DNA of 64,000 bases. Source: Hymenobacter swuensis DY53 (GTDB lineage: Bacteria > Bacteroidota > Bacteroidia > Cytophagales > Hymenobacteraceae). The stretch is from contig NZ_CP007145.1 of NCBI RefSeq assembly GCF_000576555.1, positions 3,366,001-3,430,000 on the forward strand, given 5' to 3'. Below the pieces are notes generated by a model, which saw only the letters and a list, made by a program, of their open reading frames with translations, was not told where the DNA came from and ran no database searches. Below are positions 56,410 to 64,000 of this stretch, piece after piece; the stretch's first letter is position 1; every line of letters begins with the position of its first letter. Both the position numbers and the translations under genes were made by a program.

Positions 56410-57519
56410 ATGCCCCACCTCAACGGCGTAACCGTTCATCCCGACTGCCGCCACTTCCGCGGTGATATTCCCTGCCGCCCCAACAAGGAGTACGGCTACC
56501 AGTGCCAAGACTGCCCGGTGTATGCGCCCACGCAGCAGCGCATCCTCATCATCAAGCTCGGGGCCATCGGGGATGTTATCCGGACGACACCCTTGCTGCG
56601 GCGGCTGCGCCAGGAGTACCCGAATGCCCGCATCACCTGGCTCACGCTCACGCCCGCCATTCTGCCCCAGAGCGGCGGCTGGATCGATGAAGTACTGAAG
56701 CTGGAGCTGACCAGCGTGCTGCATTTGCAGCAGCGGGAGTTCGATTTGCTGTTCAACCTCGATAAGGACAAGGAAGCCTGCGCGTTGCTGGGCAGCATCC
56801 GGGCCCACCAGAAGTTCGGCTACCAGCTGCACCCGCAGTACGGCGTGGCCTGGCCCGTGGGGGAGCTGGCCAACCACAAGTACCTCACCGGCGTGTTCGA
56901 TGAGTTGAGCCAGCAGAACCAGAAGCCCTACGTGCAGGAAATCTTTGAGCTGTGCGGCTACGAGTTCCAGCACGAGGAATACGTGTTCGACACCCACGAC
57001 GACAAGGGCTACGACTGGAGCCAACTGCCCCAAGGCCGCCCCCGCATCGGCCTCAACACCGGCTGCGGCGACCGTTGGACCACGCGCCTGTGGTCAGATG
57101 AAAAGTGGATTACCCTCATCAACCAACTGCAGCAGGCCGGTTACGCACCCGTACTGCTGGGCGGTGAGGCGGAGGCGGAGCGCAACCAACGCCTGCACGC
57201 CGCAACCGGCGCGGCTTACCTGGGCACGTTTCCGCTGCCGCAGTTCATCAATTTGATGCACCAGATGGACGGTATCGTGACGCAGGTCACCATGGCAATG
57301 CACATCAGCATTGCCCTGCGCAAGCCTACCATCCTAATGAACAACATCTTCAACCCCTACGAATTCGACCTCTACGGCCGTGGCCAGATCGTGCAGCCAG
57401 ATAAGCAGTGCGTGTGCTTCTATCGGGGCTCGTGTAAGCTGGGCCCCACCAGTTGCATGGAAGATTTGTCGGCTGAAAAGGTGTTTGAGGCCGTGCGGGT
57501 GAGTGTGCCTTTAGCGTAA
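56410..57519 (+). CDS. GT9-family (heptosyltransferase-like) glycosyltransferase
   Basis: This 369-residue enzyme starts at ATG 56410 (MPHLNGVTVHPDCRHFRGDI). An unusual Cys-rich N-terminus (CRHFRGDIPCRPNKEYGYQC then DC) precedes the GT9 core RILIIKLGAIGDVIRTTPLL. Conserved parts follow: QEYPNARITWLTLTPAILPQ, PRIGLNTGCGDRWTTRLWSD and GGEAEAERNQRLHAATGAA. Heptosyltransferases add heptose to LPS inner core. C-terminal cysteines (QCVCFYRGSCKLGPTSCMED) could pair with the N-terminal cluster as a metal site. Its stop overlaps the DUF7079 stop by nine bases. Confidence 0.87.
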   Translation: MPHLNGVTVHPDCRHFRGDIPCRPNKEYGYQCQDCPVYAPTQQRILIIKLGAIGDVIRTTPLLRRLRQEYPNARITWLTLTPAILPQSGGWIDEVLKLELTSVLHLQQREFDLLFNLDKDKEACALLGSIRAHQKFGYQLHPQYGVAWPVGELANHKYLTGVFDELSQQNQKPYVQEIFELCGYEFQHEEYVFDTHDDKGYDWSQLPQGRPRIGLNTGCGDRWTTRLWSDEKWITLINQLQQAGYAPVLLGGEAEAERNQRLHAATGAAYLGTFPLPQFINLMHQMDGIVTQVTMAMHISIALRKPTILMNNIFNPYEFDLYGRGQIVQPDKQCVCFYRGSCKLGPTSCMEDLSAEKVFEAVRVSVPLA

Positions 57520-57873
57520 GTAAACGGCTACGCGGGCCAATGCTTTCTGCGTAAAAAGGTCTACCCGTTTCTGCCACAACCTTTTAGAGCCAAGCCACTT
57601 ACGCGGTGCGGTTCGGTAGGAATGTTGAATGTGCGTTATGAGCCATTGCTCATTCCAGCCAGCCCATTCACCTGCTATGTCTTGCACATTAAACCACAGC
57701 GCTGGCGCTACCTCATTGTAGTTGATAAGCCGAATTTCAGCCCACGAAAAACCGCTCTCCGCGCATACAGCAGCAATACGCTTGAAATCTTGCTCCTGCA
57801 GTTCAGTATCTAAATACAAATCGGCTAGTGCTACCCATACTGGCCACCGACGTTCTTGATCGGGAGTGTTCAT
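57511..57873 (-). CDS. DUF7079-like small protein
   Basis: This 120-residue protein matches my recollection of DUF7079: RRWPVWVALADLYLDTELQE, CAESGFSWAEIRLINYNEVA, ALWFNVQDIAGEWAGWNEQW. It is probably cytoplasmic and all-alpha. It is the last gene of the minus-strand envelope operon and starts three bases after the stop of the GT4 gene. It overlaps the convergent GT9 gene by nine bases (57511-57519), so both stop codons share TTAGCGTAA. Function unknown. Confidence 0.8.
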   Translation of the reverse strand: MNTPDQERRWPVWVALADLYLDTELQEQDFKRIAAVCAESGFSWAEIRLINYNEVAPALWFNVQDIAGEWAGWNEQWLITHIQHSYRTAPRKWLGSKRLWQKRVDLFTQKALARVAVYLR

Positions 57874-57876
57874 CGG

Positions 57877-59001
57877 TTAGCCGGCCACCTCTTTCAGCGC
57901 CTTTACCATCACGTCCCAGGAAAACTCCTTCTTCTTGGCCCACACGCCGGCGGTGAATTCCTGCTCGCGCTGGTGCTCGTAGAAATCCACCAGCGCATCG
58001 GCAATGGCCTGAGGCGTGGGCGGCACCACGTAGCCGACTTCCCCGTTCGGAATCAGCTCGGCCAGCCCACCCACGTCGGTTACCAGCATGGGGCGGCTGA
58101 AGTGGTAGGCAATCTGCGAGACGCCGCTTTGGGTGGCATTTTTGTAGGGCTGCACTACCATATCGGCGGCGCAGAAGTAGTCTACCACCCGCTCATTCGG
58201 GATGAAGTCGGTGGCGCGCACGAGGCGGCTTTCCAGGTTGTGCTGCCGGATGAGGGCTTCGTAGGGGGCGGCGTCTTCGTAGTACTCGCCGGCAATAATG
58301 AGTTTGAGCGGCAGCTGGGCCAGTCGTGCATCGGCAAAGGCTTCCAGCAGAATATCGAGGCCTTTGTAAGCCCGAATGAAGCCGAAGAAAAGCAGGTAGC
58401 CGAACGCGGGGTCGAGGTCCAGGGCGGCCAGGGCATCGGTCTTGGGCTTGAGGAGGCCGAAGTTGTCGTAGAGCGGGTGCGGGCGGTAGAGGGCGGGCTG
58501 CCGGAAGTGCAGACGGCGCAGGTCGGCCAGCACCGCGCGGCTCATCGTCACGAACCCGTGGCAGGCCGAAAGGAAGTAGCGCGTAAGCGGTCGGTCGCCG
58601 GGCCGCTTCTCGTGCGGAATGACGTTGTCGGTAATGGCTACCACGCGGGTATGGCGGTTGCGCCGGATAAGGCGGGCCACCGTGCCCAGGGCCGGCCCCA
58701 TAAACGGCAGCCAGAACCGAAAAATCACCAGATCGGGCCGCTCCCGGCGCAGGCGGTTGCCTACTTGGTACCAACTCACGGGATTCACCGAGTTCAGGCT
58801 CACCTCGATATTCAAGTCGGTAGGACCCGGCTCGGTGCTGAACTGCGTCTGGCCGGGAAACAGAAAATCGGGATACTGCAGCGAGAAGGTAACTAGGCGC
58901 ACCTCGTCGCCGGCCTCGCGGAAGGCCCGCGCCAGCCGCTCGTTATAGGTGGCCAGCCCGCCCCGCAGCGGGTACGCCGGCCCGATAATCACTACGTTCA
59001 T
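57877..59001 (-). CDS. GT4-family glycosyltransferase
   Basis: This 374-residue GT-B enzyme starts at ATG 59001 (MNVVIIGPAYPLRGGLATYN). Evidence: NERLARAFREAGDEVRLVTF, a donor-binding GFIRAYKGLDILLEAFADAR, IIAGEYYEDAAPYEALIRQH, and VVQPYKNATQSGVSQIAYHF with the E/G-rich region GGLAELIPNGEVGYVVPPTP. It transfers a sugar to a lipid-linked or polysaccharide acceptor in the cytoplasm. It lies between a 33-bp repeat and the DUF7079 gene. The sugar is not readable. Confidence 0.9.
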   Translation of the reverse strand: MNVVIIGPAYPLRGGLATYNERLARAFREAGDEVRLVTFSLQYPDFLFPGQTQFSTEPGPTDLNIEVSLNSVNPVSWYQVGNRLRRERPDLVIFRFWLPFMGPALGTVARLIRRNRHTRVVAITDNVIPHEKRPGDRPLTRYFLSACHGFVTMSRAVLADLRRLHFRQPALYRPHPLYDNFGLLKPKTDALAALDLDPAFGYLLFFGFIRAYKGLDILLEAFADARLAQLPLKLIIAGEYYEDAAPYEALIRQHNLESRLVRATDFIPNERVVDYFCAADMVVQPYKNATQSGVSQIAYHFSRPMLVTDVGGLAELIPNGEVGYVVPPTPQAIADALVDFYEHQREQEFTAGVWAKKKEFSWDVMVKALKEVAG

Positions 59002-59024
59002 AGGGCTACAAGGTAAAAAACGAT

Positions 59025-59126
59025 TGTCATCCTGAGCGCAGCGAAGGACCTTACCACATTGCAACGAGTTGTCATCAAAACAGTCGTTGCAGCGTGGTAA
59101 GGTCCTTCGCTGCGCTTAGGATGACA
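59025..59126. repeat. 33-bp inverted repeat between GT4 and GT2 genes
   Basis: Arms 59025-59057 and 59094-59126, one mismatch. It carries TGTCATCCTGAGCGCAGCGAA and its complement, a relative of the other hairpin families. It may attenuate or end the GT2 message before the GT4 gene. Confidence 0.75.
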
Positions 59127-59133
59127 GATAATG

Positions 59134-60123
59134 TTACTTCAAATTCAGCCTTTCCTTCACGAGGTAGTCGTTACGGTTGGAGCCGTTTAGCTGCACCATT
59201 TCGGCCAGGAAACCGGCAAGGAACAGTTGCACACCAATCACTACCGCTACCAGAGCCAGGAAGAAGAGCGGCTGGGCCGTCACGTCGCGGGTGGCCAGAT
59301 TCATAATCCAGGAGTGCCACACCTTCTCCCCTACCAGCCACAGCGTAATCAGCATCCCGATCAGAAACGACACCGAACCCAGGGCCCCGAAGAAGTGCAT
59401 AGGCCGCCGCCGGAACCGACTCACGAACGTGATGCTCATCAGGTCCAGAAAGCCGTATACGAACCGCTCCAGCCCGAATTTGGTGGTGCCGTACTTGCGT
59501 TCCTGGTGCTGCACCACCTTCTCGCCGATGCGCCGGAACCCGGCCCATTTGGCAATGACGGGAATGTAGCGGTGCATCTCGCCGTACACTTCAATGCTTT
59601 TCACCACCCGGCTGTCATAGGCTTTCAGGCCGCAGTTGAAATCATGCAGCCGGATGCCCGAAATCCAGCGGGTAGCGCCGTTGAAGAGCTTGGTGGGAAT
59701 GGTTTTGCTGAGCGGGTCGTAGCGCTTCTTCTTCCAGCCGCTCACCAGGTCGAAGCCATCCTGGGTAATCATGCGGTAGAGCTCCGGCAATTCCTCCGGC
59801 GAGTCCTGCAAATCGGCGTCCATGGTGCATACCACCCGGCCGGTCGTTTCGCGGAACCCCACGTTCAGGGCCGCCGACTTACCGTAGTTGCGGTTGAAGC
59901 GGATGCCGCGCAGGTGCGTATCGGTGGCCGCCAGCTGCTCGATAACCTCCCAGGAGTCATCCGTCGAGCCGTCATCAATGAGAATCACCTCGTAGGTTAA
60001 CCCGTGCTGGGTCAGCACCCGGTTGATCCAGCGGGTCAGCTCCGGTAACGACTCGGCTTCGTTGAGCAAGGGAATAACGAGGGAAAGCTCAACGGGAAAG
60101 TGCTGCGAAAGACGCTTACTCAA
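59134..60123 (-). CDS. GT2-family glycosyltransferase with C-terminal membrane helices
   Basis: This 329-residue enzyme starts at a TTG (60123) that overlaps the 3' end of the DUF4199 gene by eight bases (TTGAGTAA). Evidence: VELSLVIPLLNEAESLPELT, VILIDDGSTDDSWEVIEQL, the DxD in VVCTMDADLQDSPEELPELY, SGIRLHDFNCGLKAYDSRVV and two helices near the C-terminus (FFGALGSVSFLIGMLITLWL and FLALVAVVIGVQLFLAGFLA). This is the polyprenyl-phosphate-sugar synthase type found beside DUF4199 genes. No ATG alternative upstream retains the NEAES motif. Confidence 0.9.
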   Translation of the reverse strand: MSKRLSQHFPVELSLVIPLLNEAESLPELTRWINRVLTQHGLTYEVILIDDGSTDDSWEVIEQLAATDTHLRGIRFNRNYGKSAALNVGFRETTGRVVCTMDADLQDSPEELPELYRMITQDGFDLVSGWKKKRYDPLSKTIPTKLFNGATRWISGIRLHDFNCGLKAYDSRVVKSIEVYGEMHRYIPVIAKWAGFRRIGEKVVQHQERKYGTTKFGLERFVYGFLDLMSITFVSRFRRRPMHFFGALGSVSFLIGMLITLWLVGEKVWHSWIMNLATRDVTAQPLFFLALVAVVIGVQLFLAGFLAEMVQLNGSNRNDYLVKERLNLK

Positions 60124-60649
60124 ACTCAGGACGGGTATTTTTGGTGATGGCAGAAATGATGAGGGCCAACAGGAAGGCAAAAACGGCGGTGGCCAGAATC
60201 GACCACACAATGCTGATCGGACCGGTAGGCATCATTTTCTCCGTCCACTGCATAGCCTGATCAATTTGCTCCTCACTGATGTTGCTGTCAGCTTCCATTT
60301 TGGCCCGGGCAGTTTCCAGGGTGCGCTGCACGTACTGCGCATCAATGAAATTGACGTAGATGTACTGGAAAATACCGCTCAGTACACCAATTACCGCACC
60401 GGCCACGGTGGCAATACCCAGTCCCTGACCGTAACTCATGAAGCCGCCGTTGTGCTGCTTGTAAAACTTGTGCGCCAGAACAATACCCCCAATCAGAATA
60501 CCAAACGTCAGGAATCCCATCACTGGTTTCTGCTCCAGATCGGCCGCCTTCAGCACAAAAGAGTAGATGACGGTGACAAGGCCGGTTAGCAAACCGTAGC
60601 GAATACCAACGGAAGCGGGAGTAACGGCAGGCGTAGACGTGTGTTCCAT
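60116..60649 (-). CDS. DUF4199-family membrane protein, copy b
   Basis: This 177-residue protein starts at ATG 60649 with four membrane helices (YGLLTGLVTVIYSFVLK, GFLTFGILIGGIVLAHKFYK, GLGIATVAGAVIGVLSGIFQ, WSILATAVFAFLLALIISAI). HNGGFMSYGQGLGIATV is a typical DUF4199 pattern. It is paired with GT2, as often in Bacteroidota, and overlaps the GT2 start by eight bases. It is paralogous in family, though not closely similar, to the preceding gene (60690-61223). Role unknown; possibly a scaffold for a glycolipid transferase. Confidence 0.85.
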   Translation of the reverse strand: MEHTSTPAVTPASVGIRYGLLTGLVTVIYSFVLKAADLEQKPVMGFLTFGILIGGIVLAHKFYKQHNGGFMSYGQGLGIATVAGAVIGVLSGIFQYIYVNFIDAQYVQRTLETARAKMEADSNISEEQIDQAMQWTEKMMPTGPISIVWSILATAVFAFLLALIISAITKNTRPEFE

Positions 60650-60689
60650 AGCGGAGAACAGGTTAGGTGAATGAATGCGGGAAGGTAGA

Positions 60690-61223
60690 TTATTTCCGCA
60701 AAAACACGCCAACCGGAATACTCAGCAACACCCCGATAAAGCTTTTCTTGAACAGCTCATCCTGCGCAAACCCCTCCGGTGTGCGAGCAAGGTTGCGCAG
60801 GGTGGCCGCGTACTGCTGGGCGCCGTTGGCCTCCTTAAGGTACATGGCTTTGGTAGCTTCCAGCAGTTGCCGGGCTTCCGTGAGATGCTGCTCAATCAGC
60901 CCCGGCCCGGTCAGGCGCGAGAAGGTGTACATGCCCGCTGCCGCCACTATGGCCGTTACCAGGGATGTAAGCATTCCCACGCCAATGGCTTTGCCTAGGC
61001 CCGGCCCCTCGAGCACGTAATATCGCCGCAGCAGTATCTGACTAACCACTGCCGCAATGGGGGTGAAGAAATCGGCCAAGGTGCGCTTAGGGCCGTAGGG
61101 GTTGTTGTCGGTTAAGTACAGAAACAGGACCCAGGCCACGCACAAGGCCCCTGTTACGGCCCCGCACAGTACCGCCGTGCGCAGCACGGGGTTGGGAGTT
61201 GAGGGAGTAGATTCCAAAGCCAA
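60690..61223 (-). CDS. DUF4199-family membrane protein, copy a
   Basis: This 177-residue protein begins at a TTG (61223 or 61217); no ATG is in frame close to the conserved start. Helices: VLRTAVLCGAVTGALCVAWVLF, FFTPIAAVVSQILLRRYY, IGVGMLTSLVTAIVAAAGMY and FIGVLLSIPVGVFLRK. YLTDNNPYGPKRTLADFF is a DUF4199-type loop. It is 40 bases upstream of DUF4199 copy b and 47 bases downstream of the BatA-like gene on the same strand, so it belongs to the envelope operon. Confidence 0.78.
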   Translation of the reverse strand: MALESTPSTPNPVLRTAVLCGAVTGALCVAWVLFLYLTDNNPYGPKRTLADFFTPIAAVVSQILLRRYYVLEGPGLGKAIGVGMLTSLVTAIVAAAGMYTFSRLTGPGLIEQHLTEARQLLEATKAMYLKEANGAQQYAATLRNLARTPEGFAQDELFKKSFIGVLLSIPVGVFLRK

Positions 61224-61270
61224 AAGCTGATAAGGCGGCAAGATACGCCCGAACTCCGCAATATGCCGCC

Positions 61271-63328
61271 TCAGGCGGCCACTGCCGGCGCGGCTACTGG
61301 TACCGTCCGGCGGTTCCACCGCAGCAGCAACCCTTCCAGCAGCAAAAAGCCTAGGGCGGCCCACAGGCAGTACCGCCACAACGGCACGCCTACGCGCTGC
61401 GCCTTATACCGAGCTGCTACGGTCTGGCCCTGTCCGGTTTCGTACACCTGCACATTGGACCGGTTCGGCCCAATCAGCTGCCGCAACTCCGCTGCCGAAT
61501 AGCTCCGTAGGTCCGATTCCCGCTTGTCGAGGTTGAAGGCCAACGTAGCAACCGTTTTACCCTTGGTTTGTAGGTTGTAGAACCCCGGCTGCCGCATTCC
61601 GGGCGGCACTTCCAGCCGGAACATTCCATTTAGTTGCTGCTGCACGGGAATATAGATCAGGCTATCCTGCACCAACCGATACGCTGGCTCACTGGCACTA
61701 CCTGCTCCTAGCGCTATCCGCAGATTCACTACGCCTTGGTTGAGCCGGTAGGCCGGTTGCTGCTCTTGCCGGTAGCTCTGCATGGCCAGTCGGTACAACA
61801 CGGGTACAAACAGTGGGTGTTGGGCAAAATCGGAATAAGGCGCACTAAACGGAGCCGAAAACACATATACCTGTCCCTTACCGCTCGGGAAGCCCGCCAG
61901 GTAATTTTCCCCGTCGCGCAGGCGCAGTACGTCAGTTCCTGAACGCGCCCACCGCAGCACCGGAGCGGCTTTGGGCATGCCTGCCCGGGGATTTACTCCC
62001 GCAAAAACGTCCTGGAAAAACGGATTCTGCGCATTTGGTAGCGCAATATCCTGCAACACGGGTGGCGTTGGAGCAGTAGGCTGCCATTGAACCGGTCCCA
62101 GACCCAGTTCTCTGAAAAGCTGCCCGTACGACTCCCGGCTACTCGATACAGCGGAAGGCACAACCACTAGCGTGGCCCCCTGCTGTACTGCCCGCCGCAG
62201 GTTTTCGCGCAACCCGGCTCCCACCACTGGCGCCTCCCGTAGCACCAGCAGGTTGGCAGCCGATAATTTACGGTAATCCGCTGCCTGCGCGGCAGTAAAC
62301 TGATAGGCAAACAGCGGCTCATTCGCATACAAGGCCCCTAGCTTCGTCTCGGTGCCGACTTCTGTTATCTGAATCTGTTGTGCAGGCTGCAGGGTAAAAT
62401 AGTAGGCATTATCAAAGTCCACCGGATAATCTTCCACTTCCACCCGGCACGCCTGCACGCCCGATTCCATCAGCCGGATGCGGGCTGACGTTGTTACCGC
62501 CTGCTGGGCCGGCACCGTAACCCGGAACGAGGCCGCCTGCTGCTTCCCGATGAATACTTTCGTCTGACAGTTTTCGGCCGCCTGCTGACCTCCGTTGCGC
62601 AGCCGTACCCGCAAATTCAAGTCGCTTCCCAAGCGTACAAAGGCATCATCAAGCCACACGCTATCCACAAACACGTTAGCCCTTAGTTTTCCCGCCACGG
62701 GAACCAGAAACAGTTGCTGGGCAGTATCAAGATCAGCCAGAGTAAGTGCTGAGAATCCGTTTTTCTGAAAATCGGAAAATACAAACAGTGGCCCCGCTGT
62801 CCTTCTTGTCTCCTGCGTAGCCTGACGTATGCTCGTGGTAAGACTGCTCCCTTGTCCAGTAGGCTGAGTCTGCTCAACCTGCATCCTGTAGGCAGCGGCA
62901 TTCAATGCCTCCGGTTTGCCTGGCCACACTTGATAACGAGCAGTCTGTGGAAATGCCAACGGCAGTTCCACAGACTGCTCAATGGTCTGCTCCAGCAACG
63001 ATTGGTCATTTTCACCCATTTGTTGCATACTGGGTGAATTGTCGAGCACCACACGCACCACCGAATTCGCAGATTGTGTTCGCTCCGGTGCTGGTATATA
63101 GGGCTGTGCAAACAACAATACCAACGCCGCCACCAACCCTATCCGCGACAGAAGTACTAATAAATGCTTGATCTTCCGTTGCCGTACTGTCACCAGCTTC
63201 ACCTCCCGGATGAATTCCACGTTGGAAAACAGAATCCGCTGTGGCTTACGCAACTCAAACAAGTGGATAGCTATCGGTATTGCCACTGCCAGCAATCCAA
63301 CCAGAAACCAAGGATATGTGAATACCAT
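61271..63328 (-). CDS. BatA-domain/vWA-like membrane protein
   Basis: This 685-residue protein has two N-terminal membrane helices in the BatA arrangement (MVFTYPWFLVGLLAVAIPIAI, HLLVLLSRIGLVAALVLLF). A von Willebrand A-like region follows, SANSVVRVVLDNSPSMQQMG, whose DNSPS resembles the MIDAS motif DxSxS with Asn in place of the middle residue. Further beta-rich periplasmic sequence and one C-terminal helix (WRYCLWAALGFLLLEGLLL) complete it. Such proteins occur near MoxR/Bat operons; no MoxR gene is adjacent here. Function unknown. Confidence 0.85.
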   Translation of the reverse strand: MVFTYPWFLVGLLAVAIPIAIHLFELRKPQRILFSNVEFIREVKLVTVRQRKIKHLLVLLSRIGLVAALVLLFAQPYIPAPERTQSANSVVRVVLDNSPSMQQMGENDQSLLEQTIEQSVELPLAFPQTARYQVWPGKPEALNAAAYRMQVEQTQPTGQGSSLTTSIRQATQETRRTAGPLFVFSDFQKNGFSALTLADLDTAQQLFLVPVAGKLRANVFVDSVWLDDAFVRLGSDLNLRVRLRNGGQQAAENCQTKVFIGKQQAASFRVTVPAQQAVTTSARIRLMESGVQACRVEVEDYPVDFDNAYYFTLQPAQQIQITEVGTETKLGALYANEPLFAYQFTAAQAADYRKLSAANLLVLREAPVVGAGLRENLRRAVQQGATLVVVPSAVSSSRESYGQLFRELGLGPVQWQPTAPTPPVLQDIALPNAQNPFFQDVFAGVNPRAGMPKAAPVLRWARSGTDVLRLRDGENYLAGFPSGKGQVYVFSAPFSAPYSDFAQHPLFVPVLYRLAMQSYRQEQQPAYRLNQGVVNLRIALGAGSASEPAYRLVQDSLIYIPVQQQLNGMFRLEVPPGMRQPGFYNLQTKGKTVATLAFNLDKRESDLRSYSAAELRQLIGPNRSNVQVYETGQGQTVAARYKAQRVGVPLWRYCLWAALGFLLLEGLLLRWNRRTVPVAAPAVAA

Positions 63329-63352
63329 GCAGATGAACTAGTGAATCCGTGA

Positions 63353-63600
63353 AGATAAACACAAAACATGTGCAATAAGTCGCTCCAGCGCCTGCTGCTG
63401 CAACACGAAGACAACATTCCAATATCCAAACACGTCCTGCCCTACTATCGGGCAGGACGTGTTTATTTTCCAGCAGCGTCCAAGCGCGCAACCAAGCAAC
63501 GGCTCGCACAGCACACTCTGCTGCTGCCACCCGCCACATGCAACTGTCAGCAGGACTAGCCCGTAGCGCAGTGGTCACGCGCGGGCTGGGGGGGGGTGGC
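63353..63600. other. Intergenic region between BatA-like gene and rRNA
   Basis: No gene was recognised. It contains a perfect 15-bp hairpin (63428-63442 with 63450-63464), followed by a T-rich stretch, and a run of nine G at about 63589-63597. Confidence 0.55.
63428..63468 (+). terminator. 15-bp hairpin with T-rich tail
   Basis: Perfect arms 63428-63442 and 63450-63464, then ATTTTC. Intrinsic terminator-like; may protect the intergenic region. Confidence 0.6.
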
Positions 63601-63608
63601 TATAAACG

Positions 63609-63655
63609 CAAACTGCCTCGCGCATTCCGGTGAGGGAACGCTGCGAGGCAGTTTG
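63609..63655 (-). terminator. rRNA operon terminator
   Basis: 13-bp arms CAAACTGCCTCGC (63609-63621) and its complement (63643-63655) immediately downstream of 5S rRNA in its transcription direction. Confidence 0.75.
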
Positions 63656-63662
63656 GATGATA

Positions 63663-63775
63663 AGGTTGGCGGCGACCGACTCTCCCGCCGGTGAAGGCAG
63701 TACCATAGGCGCTCCGGGGCTTAACGACTCTGTTCGGAATGGGAAGAGGTGAACACCCGGGCTAAAGCCACCATT
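63663..63775 (-). rRNA. rrf: 5S ribosomal RNA
   Basis: Read on the minus strand the sequence starts TGGTGGCTTTAGCCCGGGTG, contains the universal TTCACCTCTTCCCATTCCGA and AACAGAGTCGTTAAGCCC blocks, and ends in the complement of its start, closing helix I. Length about 113 bases, normal for 5S. It follows the 23S gene in the same direction. Confidence 0.95.
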
Positions 63776-63879
63776 ATCAAGTCAGCCCGGCCCGGGTGCG
63801 TGTTCGCACACCCGGCGGCTGTCGTATTCGACATAGAGGCAGAGTCTAAGAAAAAGAAAGGAGGTAGCTGCTGGCTACA

Positions 63880-64000
63880 GAAGTGTTCGAGCACTTAGTA
63901 CCCCTCGGCTATGCCATTTCTGACTGTACACCTAGGGCCTATCAACGTCATCGTCTCTGACGGCTCTTATTATCGGATATCTCATCTTCAGGTGAGTTTC
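63880..64000 (-). rRNA. rrl: 23S ribosomal RNA, 3' end only
   Basis: The minus strand reads TGACGTTGATAGGCCCTAGG and then GGCATAGCCGAGGGGTACTA followed by AGTGCTCGAACACTT, the conserved 3' end of 23S rRNA. The gene continues past the right edge. The 3' end is placed at about 63880, roughly 100 bases from 5S. Confidence 0.93.

Noticed and set aside
63589..63597. Run of nine G as a possible phase-variable tract.
   Set aside because: It lies in a non-coding gap next to rRNA with no gene or promoter that it could switch.
1..64000. CRISPR array, prophage, insertion sequence or tRNA gene.
   Set aside because: No regularly spaced direct repeats, no transposase, integrase or phage structural gene, and no tRNA cloverleaf was recognised by eye; a tRNA scan would be needed to exclude tRNAs firmly.

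Overview
The window looks like a chromosomal segment of a GC-rich Bacteroidota, most likely Hymenobacter or a close relative (Cytophagales). Three kinds of evidence support this. Many genes are preceded by the Bacteroidota -7 element TAnnTTTG rather than by a Shine-Dalgarno sequence. The gene families are typical of the phylum: GT3 glycogen synthase, the Bacteroidota-type arginine decarboxylase, DUF4199 proteins, a BatA-type vWA protein, MenA and a DUF4105/Lnb-like protein. The right edge carries 5S and the 3' end of 23S rRNA on the minus strand. Most of the window is ordinary chromosome with short operons and many convergent gene pairs closed by long hairpins.

Layout. 1-8.8 kb: the start of a TPR-type protein (cut by the edge), small enzymes, a PAS-only protein followed by a zinc-ligand-less CZB-like protein, an M28 peptidase, a zinc-ribbon membrane protein and a GT39 enzyme. 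8.9-20 kb: a YfcC transporter, a GH13 enzyme with glycogen synthase, DUF4198, STAS, RNase Z, a queuosine-precursor transporter and TrpS. 20-27.5 kb: a conserved hypothetical, a CoA transferase, a methyltransferase, a Gfo/Idh/MocA oxidoreductase, a TlpA-like protein and a DEAD-box helicase. 33.2-47 kb: a TrxB-like flavoprotein, KptA, a CPCC-like protein, MenA, a HAD phosphatase, glutathione peroxidase, a KAS III-like enzyme, a LOG protein, ArgS, a USP, a YbaY-like lipoprotein, arginase divergent from arginine decarboxylase, and two small paralogous lipoproteins. 47-57.5 kb: a GmhB-like HAD enzyme, HemG, a dolichol-phosphate-mannose-synthase-like GT2, TerC, a GT51 protein with a long N-terminal region, PurB, the DUF4105 protein and GT9. 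57.5-63.3 kb: a minus-strand cell-envelope operon (BatA-like, two DUF4199, GT2, GT4, DUF7079). Then rRNA.

The most interesting region is 27.7-33.1 kb. A minus-strand operon encodes a cytochrome b, a Tat-exported YedY/MsrP-like molybdoenzyme, an ECF sigma factor and a short zinc anti-sigma factor. Facing it on the plus strand are a DUF1223 thioredoxin-like protein, a DM13-like lipoprotein, an outer-membrane protein, and a secreted peptide with 11 Met in about 62 mature residues arranged as xxxKM pentapeptides. This matches the logic of the hypochlorite-scavenging system known from Azospira suillum (SigF/NrsF, MrpX, YedY1, YedZ1), with a different anti-sigma factor and three added envelope proteins. 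The transcription units share an identical candidate promoter, GCTGTAAGG-N15-CGTCTA, at three sites. Two of these diverge from the arms of a perfect 46-bp palindrome and the third precedes the Met-rich peptide gene. I read this as a self-contained ECF regulon for repair of oxidised methionine in the envelope.

A second theme is the abundance of long, near-perfect intergenic inverted repeats. They fall into at least three sequence families, each seen two or three times, plus single hairpins whose arms run into the stop codons of genes.
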